Below, in pieces: positions 20,606 to 27,208 of a stretch of DNA of 29,319 nt. A program made the position numbers and the translations under genes. Location: IMG/VR virus record IMGVR_UViG_3300034021_000720, positions 1-29,319 of that record. One strand, 5' to 3'. Source of the DNA: a virus. The notes under the pieces were generated by a model. It ran no database searches. It had not been told where the DNA came from and saw only the letters and a program-made list of their open reading frames with translations. The first letter of the stretch is position 1, and every line of letters begins with the position of its first letter.

Positions 20606-20618
20606 GGTTTTAGTAACC
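20606..20618 (+). repeat. GGTTTTAGTAACC element, copy 3 (adjacent to excisionase start)
   Basis: Exact third copy, ending one base before ATG 20620. A protein bound here would block ribosome access in RNA or transcript passage in DNA, making it a likely control point for the downstream HTH gene. Confidence 0.6.
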
Positions 20619-20619
20619 C

Positions 20620-20823
20620 ATGAACATAATGATGACCGTAGAAGAAGCCGCTCAACTCACCGGCTACGCGCCGTGGACGATTCGGCAGTTTTGCAACAAG
20701 GGGATGTTCACCGCAGAAAAGCCCCGTGGCGACCGTGGCGGTTGGCGCATCCTTCGGCCCTCGCTGGAGAAATGGTGGGCAGACAAGCGCCGTGCGAGCC
20801 TCAACACCCGGAGGGCTTCCTAA
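20620..20823 (+). CDS. Excisionase-like winged HTH protein
   Basis: 67 residues. MTVEEAAQLTGYAPWTIRQFCNKGMF is the helix-turn-helix of the excisionase/MerR-like HTH_17 family. It is followed by a wing-like basic stretch (EKPRGDRGGWRILRPSLEKWW). Proteins of this size and form bend attachment-site DNA and direct the integrase toward excision, or act as small transcription factors. ATG 20629 and 20632 are alternative starts. Its stop overlaps the next ATG (TAATG). An integrase partner lies 1 kb upstream. Confidence 0.7.
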   Translation: MNIMMTVEEAAQLTGYAPWTIRQFCNKGMFTAEKPRGDRGGWRILRPSLEKWWADKRRASLNTRRAS

Positions 20824-20924
20824 TGGACACCATTCTCCGATGCCTAGATTACGCCTTCGATTTTATCTGGATGGTCTCGCCGGTCGTCATCCTCGGCCTT
20901 TGTGCATGGAGGTTGGCCCGATGA
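20823..20924 (+). CDS. 33-residue single-pass membrane peptide
   Basis: MDTILRCLDYAFDFIWMVSP followed by VVILGLCAWRLAR: a short polar start, one hydrophobic segment and a basic end. The ATG overlaps the preceding TAA (TAATG) and the stop overlaps the next ATG (ATGA), so translational coupling supports it as a real gene despite its size. Function unknown. Confidence 0.4.
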   Translation: MDTILRCLDYAFDFIWMVSPVVILGLCAWRLAR

Positions 20925-21073
20925 GTGCAGGATTCGCCATCGCCCTCGCCATCCTCACGCTTGGCTCCTGCCTCGCGAGCTACCACTGCGGGCAGAGAAA
21001 TATGTTCATCAGAATGCGCCGTTTCGAGGAACGACGCAGGCGATGGGCGGAATGGGAAGATTTCGAGGACTAG
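20921..21073 (+). CDS. 50-residue membrane-anchored basic protein, unknown
   Basis: An N-terminal hydrophobic segment (AGFAIALAILTLGSCLAS) is followed by a strongly charged helix (RMRRFEERRRRWAEWEDFED). The start overlaps the previous stop (ATGA). The topology is that of a membrane anchor with a cytoplasmic charged tail. No family is recognised. Confidence 0.45.
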   Translation: MSAGFAIALAILTLGSCLASYHCGQRNMFIRMRRFEERRRRWAEWEDFED

Positions 21074-21078
21074 TCCTC

Positions 21079-21142
21079 ACCACAAGAAAAGCGCCCCGAA
21101 GGACGGCAATCCAACGGGGCAAAGTTAAACCACAAGAAAAGC
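21079..21142 (+). promoter_or_regulatory. Stem-loop flanked by 14-bp direct repeats upstream of recT-like gene
   Basis: ACCACAAGAAAAGC occurs at 21079-21092 and 21129-21142. Between them GCCCCG (21093-21098) pairs with CGGGGC (21115-21120), with an inner GGA/TCC helix closing a CGGCAA loop. There is no T run, so a simple intrinsic terminator is unlikely. The arrangement may be a leader, an RNA-processing element or a protein-binding site controlling the recombination genes. Confidence 0.45.
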
Positions 21143-21154
21143 AGTAATAACAAA

Positions 21155-21955
21155 ATGAGTAACACACAACTGACTACACAAGTCAACACACAAGTCGCCT
21201 TGGGCGACATGCAGGTCATGGCTTCGGCCATCGTCAAATCGGGTCTCTTCGGCATGAAGACCCCGGAACAAGCTCTCGCGCTGATGATCGTGGCGAGCGC
21301 CGAGGGGCGTCACCCCGGATCGGTGGCGAGCGATTACCATATCATTCAAGGCCGCGCCTCGCTGAAGGCGGACTCGATGCTGGCGAGGTTCCAGCAGAGC
21401 GGCGGGCGTGTCGAGTGGCACGACCACACGAACGAGAAGGTCTCCGCGACATTCTCGCACCCTGCGGGCGGATCGCTCCGCATCGATTGGGACATGGCTC
21501 GCGCCAAGGCGGCTGGGCTGGGGTCAAAGGACAACTGGAAATCCTACCCTCGGCAGATGCTCCGGGCGCGGGTGATCTCGGAGGGGGTCCGGGCGACATT
21601 CCCAGCAGTTCTCAATGGGATGTATACCCCAGAAGAGGTCGGTGAGTTTGACTCCCCTCGCCCAACACGCTCGGTAAAAGTGGAGGTCGCACCAGAGCCG
21701 GTGGCGGAAGCACCGAAGCTCATCGAGGTCGAAGCCGTGGCGGTATCAAATGATACCACGCCGGAACCGGATTGGGCGGCTGAATTGGAAAAGCGCATTT
21801 TTGAGCATGAGCCGAAGGTGAACACCTTCCTCGTCGCCAAGGGCCAGATCGCCGAGGGGCAGACTTTCCGCGACATCGCGGATGAGGGCTACCGCAACCG
21901 CGTTTTGTCCAACACGCCACGATTCATCGACGCCGTTCTGAAGGAGGTCGCATAA
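21155..21955 (+). CDS. RecT-like single-strand annealing protein (probable)
   Basis: 266 residues. Blocks typical of a phage RecT-like group are visible: GMKTPEQALALMIVASAEG, HIIQGRASLKADSMLARFQ, VSATFSHPAGGSLRIDWDMARA and PRQMLRARVISEGVRATFP. They are followed by GMYTPEEV. After about residue 170 the sequence becomes a linker of Val, Glu and Pro, then a C-terminal helix domain. The linker contains the palindrome GGTATCAAATGATACC in its DNA (21742-21757). The gene directly precedes a PD-(D/E)XK exonuclease, the classic annealase-exonuclease pairing for homologous recombination and concatemer formation. Confidence 0.65.
   Translation: MSNTQLTTQVNTQVALGDMQVMASAIVKSGLFGMKTPEQALALMIVASAEGRHPGSVASDYHIIQGRASLKADSMLARFQQSGGRVEWHDHTNEKVSATFSHPAGGSLRIDWDMARAKAAGLGSKDNWKSYPRQMLRARVISEGVRATFPAVLNGMYTPEEVGEFDSPRPTRSVKVEVAPEPVAEAPKLIEVEAVAVSNDTTPEPDWAAELEKRIFEHEPKVNTFLVAKGQIAEGQTFRDIADEGYRNRVLSNTPRFIDAVLKEVA
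21742..21757. repeat. Palindrome GGTATCAAATGATACC inside the recT-like gene
   Basis: Seven-base arms GGTATCA/TGATACC flank two bases. The right arm TGATACC is the end of the TTTTGACTGATACC element found elsewhere. Translated, it gives VSNDT, close to the VSTDT encoded by the in-gene copies at 11881 and 12241. It may be a full operator of which the other copies are half-sites, or a chance palindrome in a linker. Confidence 0.4.
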
Positions 21956-22983
21956 TGAGCGCGACGATTCGACACTCCGCTCTCGACAAGCTCGACCTGT
22001 GTCCTTGCTTTGAAAGCAACCCCGTCTCCGGCCCTGCGGCGGAGCGCGGGACTCGCATGGATGTGGCTTACCGGGGTCTTCTCATGGGGGAGCGCCAGCC
22101 GTTTCTTTCACTCTCTGACGACGAGCAGGACTCGGTGCTGTGGGCGGTCACAACGGCCAAGGAATTGGCCGAGGGGCATGAGATCATCGCCGACGAGGCG
22201 CTTCTCAAGGTGACCACGCCGCACCTCTCGCATGAGGGAACCGAGGATTCGCGAGTGAATGCGAAATCCATGAGCATGGATTTGAAGTCGGGCCAATTAC
22301 GCTCGTATCACAGGCAGCAGAGTGCCTATGCCCTCGGCAACATGGACCGCACTTTTGCAAAAGAGTGGGAGTGCGTTCTGCTATTCTGCGACCAGCGCGA
22401 GGTGGTCCACTACCGCTACACCTACGAGGAAGCGGATGCGTTGGTGAAACGAATCGTGGCCTCGGCGACCGATCCCAACCGCCAGCCCTGCGCTAATGAG
22501 TATTGCTCATGGTGCCTCAAAAAAGACCGATGCCCACAGGTTGTCGAGCCGGTCGTTCAAACGCTGGCGACCGTGGAATCCTCGGTTTCGCTGGCCGATG
22601 TCCGGCAGGGGATTCTGGCCGACCCGGATCGGCTGGGGAAATTCCTCAAGGCGGCGTCGATCTTTGAGAAGGAACTCCTCAAGCCTATCAAGGATGCGGC
22701 GAAGGAACTCCTCGCAGCAAATTGTGAGGTTCCCGGATGGAAACTCCAGCACCAAAGCGGGAGCGAGTATTTCGACCGGCTGGCCGTTGTCTCAGCGGCG
22801 GTGGCTGGCAAGTCGGGCCTCGATGACCTCGTCGCGGCGATGGGTGGCGACATGGGTGGCAAGGCGTTCCGCGAGTGGCATGAAAAGATGCGGATGCCGG
22901 TTCGCGAGGAGAACGCGCAACGCAAAACCGACATCGTGAAGCTCGTCGAGGACAAGCCGAAGAAAGCGAGGGCCGCGAAATGA
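21955..22983 (+). CDS. PD-(D/E)XK exonuclease, Cas4/RecB-like
   Basis: 342 residues. ERGTRMDVAYRG resembles motif I (G-T-x-x-H) of RecB-type nucleases with Asp in the His position. MDLKSGQLRSYHRQQSAYALG gives the D-x-K core and the Q-x-x-x-Y helix. CANEYCSWCLKKDRC supplies a Cys cluster as in Cas4/AddB-like enzymes and might hold an iron-sulfur cluster. It probably resects double-stranded DNA ends to load the RecT-like protein encoded immediately upstream. Start and previous stop overlap (TAATG). The C-terminal 120 residues form a helical extension, and the stop overlaps the next ATG. Confidence 0.65.
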   Translation: MSATIRHSALDKLDLCPCFESNPVSGPAAERGTRMDVAYRGLLMGERQPFLSLSDDEQDSVLWAVTTAKELAEGHEIIADEALLKVTTPHLSHEGTEDSRVNAKSMSMDLKSGQLRSYHRQQSAYALGNMDRTFAKEWECVLLFCDQREVVHYRYTYEEADALVKRIVASATDPNRQPCANEYCSWCLKKDRCPQVVEPVVQTLATVESSVSLADVRQGILADPDRLGKFLKAASIFEKELLKPIKDAAKELLAANCEVPGWKLQHQSGSEYFDRLAVVSAAVAGKSGLDDLVAAMGGDMGGKAFREWHEKMRMPVREENAQRKTDIVKLVEDKPKKARAAK

Positions 22984-23243
22984 GTGTGACCAAAAAGGAC
23001 AAAAAGAAAATGAATAACATTTTTCTTCGCGATTGGTTTGCTGGACAGGCATTGGCCGGGCTGCTGGCTAGTGGGCATTTTACTCAAACGGGCGGCTATT
23101 TAGTCACTCCTTACGGAAATCCAGAGTTTTCTGCTCCAAGTGCTGCATGGTCTTGTGCAAAGCAGATGATGAAGGTCCACAATGCGTTAAATGCTTGTGA
23201 AAAAGCTCAACAAAAGAAATCAAAAGGGAGGGCCGCGAAATGA
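22980..23243 (+). CDS. Small phage protein with DWFAGQALAGLLA motif, unknown
   Basis: 87 residues. A basic start (MSVTKKDKKKMNN) precedes IFLRDWFAGQALAGLLASGHF, a short motif seen in small early proteins of many tailed phages, then APSAAWSCAKQMMKVHNAL and a Lys-rich tail. No biochemical function is known to me. ATGA overlaps couple it to the exonuclease upstream and the next gene. The final codons repeat the KGRAAK ending of the exonuclease (RAAK), probably because both ends carry the same GGGCCGCGAAATGA junction. Confidence 0.5.
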   Translation: MSVTKKDKKKMNNIFLRDWFAGQALAGLLASGHFTQTGGYLVTPYGNPEFSAPSAAWSCAKQMMKVHNALNACEKAQQKKSKGRAAK

Positions 23244-23509
23244 TTAAAAGCTATGACGAGTGGGAATTGAGAGGCGGGGATGTGGCCGAGTCAAAATTAC
23301 TTTCGATGACCCCTCAAGAATTAGACGAGTGGAAACTTGGGTTGCTTACAAGCGCAAACGATCTTGTTGAACTTCTCAGCAAAGAGGTTTTGCAATTGCG
23401 AGAGGAGAAGAAGGCTCTGCAAAATAAGGTTCTCGATGTTAAAATCGAGGTTCTCGACCTTAAAATCAAACTTGTTGAATTAAAGCGTCCGAAAGTGAGG
23501 GAAATATGA
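23240..23509 (+). CDS. Small coiled-coil protein, unknown
   Basis: 89 residues. The first half is acidic (SYDEWELRGGDVAESKLLSM). The second half is a strong leucine-heptad coiled coil (ELLSKEVLQLREEKKALQNKVLDVKIEVLDLKIKLVELK), so it should dimerise. Codon use is more AT-rich than in neighbours. ATGA overlaps at both ends place it in the early operon. Function not recognised. Confidence 0.5.
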   Translation: MIKSYDEWELRGGDVAESKLLSMTPQELDEWKLGLLTSANDLVELLSKEVLQLREEKKALQNKVLDVKIEVLDLKIKLVELKRPKVREI

Positions 23510-23796
23510 CCGGCGAGGAACTGCGCGACCGGGGCATTCTGCAAGTGGATGCCAACACCTCCGAGGATTGGAAGGCGACCTGCGATGGTGTCATCTCATG
23601 GCTGGCCCGCAACGGAGCGGAATTCACCGCCGAGGATGTGAGGCCATGGATACCGGAGCCTCCGCACCCGAATGCGATGGGGGCGAGGTTTTCGGCAGCG
23701 GTCAAAACCGGCGTGATCCAGCACCTCTGCTACCGCAAGGCGAAGCGGGCCAAGGCTCATGCTCGGGTGCTGGCCGTCTACAGGGGGGCAGCATGA
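23506..23796 (+). CDS. Small early protein, unknown (possibly winged-helix-like)
   Basis: 96 residues. VISWLARNGAEFTAEDVRPWIPEPPHPNAMGARFSAAVKTGVI has the feel of a small winged-helix or helix bundle seen in many phage early proteins, with conserved-looking P-x-P-H-P-N-A-x-G. The C-terminus is basic (YRKAKRAKAHARVL). It lies in the operon just upstream of the replication initiator, so an accessory role in replication is plausible but not demonstrated. Confidence 0.45.
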   Translation: MTGEELRDRGILQVDANTSEDWKATCDGVISWLARNGAEFTAEDVRPWIPEPPHPNAMGARFSAAVKTGVIQHLCYRKAKRAKAHARVLAVYRGAA

Positions 23797-24023
23797 ACAT
23801 CCAGTTTGAATTCCAATTTGAAAAACTGGAGCCGGTGAAGGTCGTGAAAAACAACTGGGGACCATTCTGGCATGTGATGCAGGGCATTTACTGCTGGCCT
23901 GGTGATGCCGATCAAAAGACATTTGCAAGCATCGAGGAGGCGTCGGCTTTTGCCAAGCGCCACGGTGCGAACCCTGTTGTGGGTATCGAGGCGCTGCACG
24001 GACGCCACAGGAGGGCAGCATGA
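23793..24023 (+). CDS. Small early protein, unknown
   Basis: 76 residues from ATG 23793. Longer forms in this frame run into the previous gene. The sequence MNIQFEFQFEKLEPVKVVKN followed by WHVMQGIYCWPGDADQKTFASIEEASAFAKRHG looks like a compact alpha/beta protein with a beta strand start. ATGA overlaps on both sides. No family recognised. Confidence 0.45.
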   Translation: MNIQFEFQFEKLEPVKVVKNNWGPFWHVMQGIYCWPGDADQKTFASIEEASAFAKRHGANPVVGIEALHGRHRRAA

Positions 24024-24745
24024 CTAAGCGCCCTGCGTTTCAATTCTACCCCGGGGATTGGCTGCGCGACACAGGGCTGCGGTCCTGTAGCGCGGCGGCT
24101 CGCGGACTCTGGATGGATATCCTTTGCTTCATGCATGAAGGTTCACCCTATGGTTACCTCAAGGTTAACCATAAGGTTATCCTTGCCCCCAACCTTGCTC
24201 GCATGTGCGGGCTAACCTTGCAGGAAACGGAAGGGTGTCTGGCAGAACTCGCCGAGGCTGGCGTTTTCGAGACCGACGAGGAGGGCGTGATCTTTTCGCG
24301 CCGAATGATTCGGGACGAAGAGCTTCGTAATAAGCGGGCTGCGTGTGGTCACCTCGGTGGCAACCCAACCTTGAAGGATAACCTGAAGGTTGGCGTTTGC
24401 TTATCCACCGAGGTTAAGCAAAAACCAACCCCTTCTTCTTCATCTTCATCTTCATCTTCTAATACTTCTTCTAACGAAGAAGTAGGGGTGGAGTTTCCGG
24501 CGAACCTCAAGTCGGCGGATTTTGGAGCGGCATGGGAAAGCTACCTTGCTTACCGAAAGTCATCCCGACTCAAAGCTCTCGCCCCGGCATCGGTCATGGC
24601 GCAACTCCGAAACCTCTCGGACATGGGTCACGGCGAGGCCATCGAAGCGATCAACCAATCCATCGCCAACGGATGGCAGGGCATTTTCCCGCCGAAAAAC
24701 AAGAAACCTGCGCCTATTAAACAAGAGGAGGTGGAGCAATGGTAG
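24020..24745 (+). CDS. Replication initiator (lambda O-like role, winged-helix N-terminus)
   Basis: 241 residues. QFYPGDWLRDTGLRSCSAAARGLWMDILCFMHEG followed by LARMCGLTLQETEGCLAELAEAGVF and IFSRRMIRDEELRNKRAACG is the N-terminal DNA-binding domain of phage replication initiators related to the DUF1376/O-type group. A Ser-rich linker follows (S-rich run near residues 138-150), then a C-terminal domain (FGAAWESYLAYRKSSRLKALAPASV). Repeats of AAGGTTA(A/T)CC type inside the coding sequence look like iterons, so the gene probably contains its own origin. The downstream overlapping gene is a helicase loader, matching the lambda O-P logic. Confidence 0.7.
   Translation: MTKRPAFQFYPGDWLRDTGLRSCSAAARGLWMDILCFMHEGSPYGYLKVNHKVILAPNLARMCGLTLQETEGCLAELAEAGVFETDEEGVIFSRRMIRDEELRNKRAACGHLGGNPTLKDNLKVGVCLSTEVKQKPTPSSSSSSSSSNTSSNEEVGVEFPANLKSADFGAAWESYLAYRKSSRLKALAPASVMAQLRNLSDMGHGEAIEAINQSIANGWQGIFPPKNKKPAPIKQEEVEQW
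24138..24417 (+). repeat. ori: Iteron-like AAGGTT cluster, candidate replication origin
   Basis: AAGGTT cores occur at 24138, 24161 (AAGGTTAACC), 24173 (AAGGTTATCC) and 24386. Inverted AACCTT occurs at 24191, 24214 and 24367, with AAGGATAACC at 24374 and AGGTTAA at 24411. GGTTACC is at 24152. A pyrimidine/AT-rich tract (24431-24475, TCT/TCA triplets) follows and could be the unwinding region. Location within the initiator gene parallels lambda ori in O. Confidence 0.55.
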
Positions 24746-25434
24746 CCTCGGTCCAATGCTGCGCGACCGAGTCGTGCTACAACTCGGTGCCGGTTCCGGG
24801 CGATGATCTGCTTCGGATTTTTCCGAACATCAAAATCCTCTGCGATGAGTGCGATCTCGAAAGGATCGAGCGGCTGAAGCAGGAGCAGGCCGCAGAGGAG
24901 CAGGAGAGGCGGCAGGAGGCGTTCCATGCCATCTGCCCTCCACTCTACCGCGAAAGCGACCTCGGACGCATTCCTGCGGCCTTCCTGCGCGAATGCGAGG
25001 CATGGCGCTTTAATCCGGTCGGCCTCGGTCTCGTCGGTCCTGCGGGATGCGGCAAGACGCGAGCGGCGTGGATACTGCTGAAGCGACTGCATTTTGAGAA
25101 CTTGCGAGTCTTTGGCATCACCTCCACGGGATTTGCGAAAGCCTGCGCGGACCAATTCCACGACAATCCGCAGGCCAAAGCCTTGGCGGAGGACACGCTG
25201 ACCCGCTGCCGCCGGACGAAGGTGCTGCTGCTCGATGACCTCGGCAAACAGAAGATGACCGAGAGGTCGGAACTGGAACTCTTCGACCTGCTGGAACACC
25301 GATCCTCCCATGAACTGCCGGTGATCTGGACGGCGAATGCCGCCAAGGGCGACCTCAGAAAAATGCTCTCGTCCGACAGGGGCGAGCCGATCCTCCGGCG
25401 GTTATCGGAGTTTACGAAAATAATCAATACATGA
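24739..25434 (+). CDS. DnaC-like AAA+ helicase loader
   Basis: 231 residues. Walker A GPAGCGKT has Lys106, and Walker B VLLLDDL has Asp166/167. A sensor-like TANAA follows and the C-terminus RRLSEFTKII carries the arginine-finger region, as in DnaC/IstB-type loaders. Before the ATPase there is a Cys-rich segment (CCATESC near residue 7 and CDEC near 36) that may bind zinc, as in DnaC/DnaI N-termini that contact the helicase. It should load the host replicative helicase at the phage origin. ATG overlaps the initiator stop. No phage helicase, primase or polymerase is seen in the window. Confidence 0.78.
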   Translation: MVASVQCCATESCYNSVPVPGDDLLRIFPNIKILCDECDLERIERLKQEQAAEEQERRQEAFHAICPPLYRESDLGRIPAAFLRECEAWRFNPVGLGLVGPAGCGKTRAAWILLKRLHFENLRVFGITSTGFAKACADQFHDNPQAKALAEDTLTRCRRTKVLLLDDLGKQKMTERSELELFDLLEHRSSHELPVIWTANAAKGDLRKMLSSDRGEPILRRLSEFTKIINT

Positions 25435-25601
25435 AATTGGATTTCTATGAAGCTGATATGCTTGCGTTTTTTTTGAGGCAAACGAAGGAAGACTTTGTTG
25501 AATGCGCTATGGATTTTGGCTGGGAGCTTCAAGACGCACAACAATTTCACGAGGATTTATTAAAAAAAACCCTTAAAAACCTATTCAAAGAACTGGAATG
25601 A
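25431..25601 (+). CDS. 56-residue acidic helical protein, unknown
   Basis: A short gene framed by ATGA overlaps at both ends: ATG 25431 overlaps the loader stop and TGA 25599-25601 overlaps the next ATG. It encodes MKLDFYEADMLAFFLRQTKE and ends KKTLKNLFKELE. The sequence is amphipathic and helical with AT-rich codons. Tight coupling on both sides is the main support. Function unknown; a small regulator or anti-defence protein is possible but unsupported. Confidence 0.55.
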   Translation: MKLDFYEADMLAFFLRQTKEDFVECAMDFGWELQDAQQFHEDLLKKTLKNLFKELE

Positions 25602-26236
25602 TCGTGATGCCGTCCAACAACTCTGGAATCCAGATAGGATACCTTGCCGGTAAGTTTTTAAACCGAATCGGCTGGTTGCTATCTCCAGATGGTTGGCGGC
25701 AACCTCCATCGTGGATGCCATACGCTCTCGACAATGGCGCATACGGGGCATGGGCCAATGACCGGGAGTGGGATGCAGAAGCCTTTCTCAATTTGATTGA
25801 GAAATCAAAATCTGCACACAAGCCGCGCTGGGTAGTGGTTCCCGATGTGGTAGCAGACAGGGAGTCAACGATCATCCGCTGGCATGAATGGATGCCTCAA
25901 CTACGAGATCGCCTGCACGGGGTATGCTTTGCCTTTGCCGTGCAGGATGGAATGACCCCAAACGATGTTCCGCACGAAGCAGAAGTGATCTTTGTAGGAG
26001 GCACAACCGAGTGGAAGTGGAAGCACCTACACACTTGGGCAAACAATTTTCCTCGGGTCCATGTCGGACGGGTAAATTCCGAGCGTCTGCTTTGGATTTG
26101 CCATGAAGCTGGGGTGGAGTCCTGCGATGGCACGGGGTGGATGCGTGGAGGAGAAGAACGGTTAGAGGAACTCCATCGCTATTTAGAACAATCAACCGGA
26201 GGAGATCGCCGCCCTCAACTGCAATTTTCACTATAA
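25598..26236 (+). CDS. tRNA-guanine transglycosylase-like (DpdA-type) protein
   Basis: 212 residues. Order and spacing of motifs follow the TGT TIM barrel in reduced form. ALDNGAYGAW (Asp45) stands where TGT has its D-S-G-G-F-Q motif, and FAVQDG (Asp117) where TGT has V-Q-G. FVGGTTEWKW corresponds to the G-G-L-A region, and HVGRVNS...GVESCDGTGW (Asp177) to the G-V-G-x-P...F-D-C-V catalytic segment. Phage DpdA proteins of this superfamily exchange guanine for 7-deazaguanine bases in DNA and so block restriction. No preQ0 biosynthesis genes are in the window, so the host would need to supply the base. The substrate (DNA or tRNA) is inferred, not shown. Confidence 0.6.
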   Translation: MIVMPSNNSGIQIGYLAGKFLNRIGWLLSPDGWRQPPSWMPYALDNGAYGAWANDREWDAEAFLNLIEKSKSAHKPRWVVVPDVVADRESTIIRWHEWMPQLRDRLHGVCFAFAVQDGMTPNDVPHEAEVIFVGGTTEWKWKHLHTWANNFPRVHVGRVNSERLLWICHEAGVESCDGTGWMRGGEERLEELHRYLEQSTGGDRRPQLQFSL

Positions 26237-26245
26237 ATAACGAAG

Positions 26246-26261
26246 TTTTGACTGATACCAT
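26246..26261 (+). repeat. TTTTGACTGATACCAT element, copy directly at a start codon
   Basis: Exact copy of the word at 17435 and 27614, here abutting ATG 26262 with no spacer. Preceding bases are CGAAG, close to CGAA before the 17435 copy. Including the preceding AG it matches the in-gene copy at 11881 in 15 of 16 positions. Confidence 0.7.
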
Positions 26262-26450
26262 ATGAACACACTAGAACACTACATCGAGGCGCATCGGCTC
26301 AACGAAACCGAGGTGATGAACATCCTGCAAGACCACGGTGTGATTTCCGACAACTGCGTGACCGCAGCGGAGGTCGCTGGGTCCGGCAAGGCGGTCGCCT
26401 TTTTGAACACTCTCCCACCAGACGAACAACCAATACAAAACCAACCATGA
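26262..26450 (+). CDS. Small early protein, unknown
   Basis: 62 residues (MNTLEHYIEAHRLNETEVMN, then ILQDHGVISDNCVTAAEVAGSGKAVAFLNTL). The mostly helical pattern resembles a small HTH or helix bundle without a clear DNA-recognition helix. It starts directly behind the TTTTGACTGATACCAT element and its stop overlaps the next ATG, so it begins a new translational unit that includes the SSB-like gene. Confidence 0.45.
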   Translation: MNTLEHYIEAHRLNETEVMNILQDHGVISDNCVTAAEVAGSGKAVAFLNTLPPDEQPIQNQP

Positions 26451-26722
26451 TCACATTAAGCATTGATGTAACCCAACTCGACAAAGCCCGCTTCAAGCGG
26501 ATCACCCGCAAGAACGGCAAGGAGGCGGTCTTTGCCGACCTCATCCTCATCGACACCCCGGACGGTCAGTTCGGCGACTACATGGTCAAACAATCGGTCT
26601 CCAAGGCCGAGCGTGAAGACGGTCTCCAACTGCCCATCCTCGGCAACGCCAAGCATGTCGAGAAAACCGAAAAAACAACCCCACGACCAGCAACCACTGA
26701 AAGTGACGAAATCCCCTTCTAA
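26447..26722 (+). CDS. SSB-like single-stranded DNA-binding protein
   Basis: 91 residues. LDKARFKRITRKNGKEAVFADLILIDTPDGQFGDYMVKQ reads as a compact OB-fold-like beta barrel. A disordered linker rich in Lys, Thr and Pro follows, and the C-terminus ESDEIPF is the acidic tip (D-[DE]-I-P-F) that SSB proteins use to recruit replication and repair enzymes. It would protect ssDNA during phage replication and recombination. It is smaller than E. coli SSB (about 178 residues). Position between replication and RusA-like genes agrees. Confidence 0.6.
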   Translation: MITLSIDVTQLDKARFKRITRKNGKEAVFADLILIDTPDGQFGDYMVKQSVSKAEREDGLQLPILGNAKHVEKTEKTTPRPATTESDEIPF

Positions 26723-26996
26723 AGACTACCATCTCGAAGGGGTCCGAGACTTAGCCTGCAACATCATCTTGCAGGCGGTCGAGGACATCTGGAACCGCCA
26801 GAAATACAAATCGAAACACCAGCGGGCGATCATGGTGGAGGCTCGGCGGTCGGCTCGGCATTTTTTTAAGAACCGAGCGTTCACGCAAGTCTGCAGCACG
26901 ATGGATTTACCTGCGGACAAAATCAAGGATGCGGCATTCCACCCGGCGAAATACCCCGAAATCATAAAAATGCTGCGAGAAAGGAAAAAACGATGA
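26703..26996 (+). CDS. Small helical early protein, unknown
   Basis: 97 residues from GTG 26703, overlapping the SSB-like stop by 20 bases. An ATG at 26655 in the same frame is an alternative that adds 16 disordered-looking residues read through the SSB linker. The core is YHLEGVRDLACNIILQAVEDI followed by KHQRAIMVEARRSARHFFKN. The ending is basic (EIIKMLRERKKR). The pattern (LA..I..QAVEDI and later RRSA..FF) recurs in small phage proteins of the replication region. The biochemical role is not known to me. Confidence 0.5.
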   Translation: MTKSPSKDYHLEGVRDLACNIILQAVEDIWNRQKYKSKHQRAIMVEARRSARHFFKNRAFTQVCSTMDLPADKIKDAAFHPAKYPEIIKMLRERKKR

Positions 26997-27208
26997 GTGA
27001 CACACCGGAAACGGACGCGATGCGAAAACTGACATGGAAAAGTTCCCAGCCCCCGGTCAATCCAATACCGGGAGAATTTGCAAAAAAACTAGAGCGCGAG
27101 CGCGACCAGGCGAGGGAGGCATTGAGAGAGGCAATCCAATTTCGCGACACAACGCTCAACGGCTACGATCTCGATGCGTGGCTCAAAGCAGCGGGCCTCA
27201 AACCATGA
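26993..27208 (+). CDS. Small coiled-coil early protein, unknown
   Basis: 71 residues. MSDTPETDAMRKLTW opens it, and FAKKLERERDQAREALREAI is a strongly charged helix. This is a common layout of small phage proteins with no assigned function. ATG overlaps the preceding TGA (ATGA), and the TGA at 27206-27208 shares its last base with ATG 27208 of the following RusA-like frame. Confidence 0.5.
   Translation: MSDTPETDAMRKLTWKSSQPPVNPIPGEFAKKLERERDQAREALREAIQFRDTTLNGYDLDAWLKAAGLKP

Noticed and set aside
24431-24475. TCT/TCA triplet tract as a CRISPR or microsatellite array
   Set aside because: It is an in-frame serine linker in the replication initiator with no spacer structure. At most it is an origin unwinding tract.
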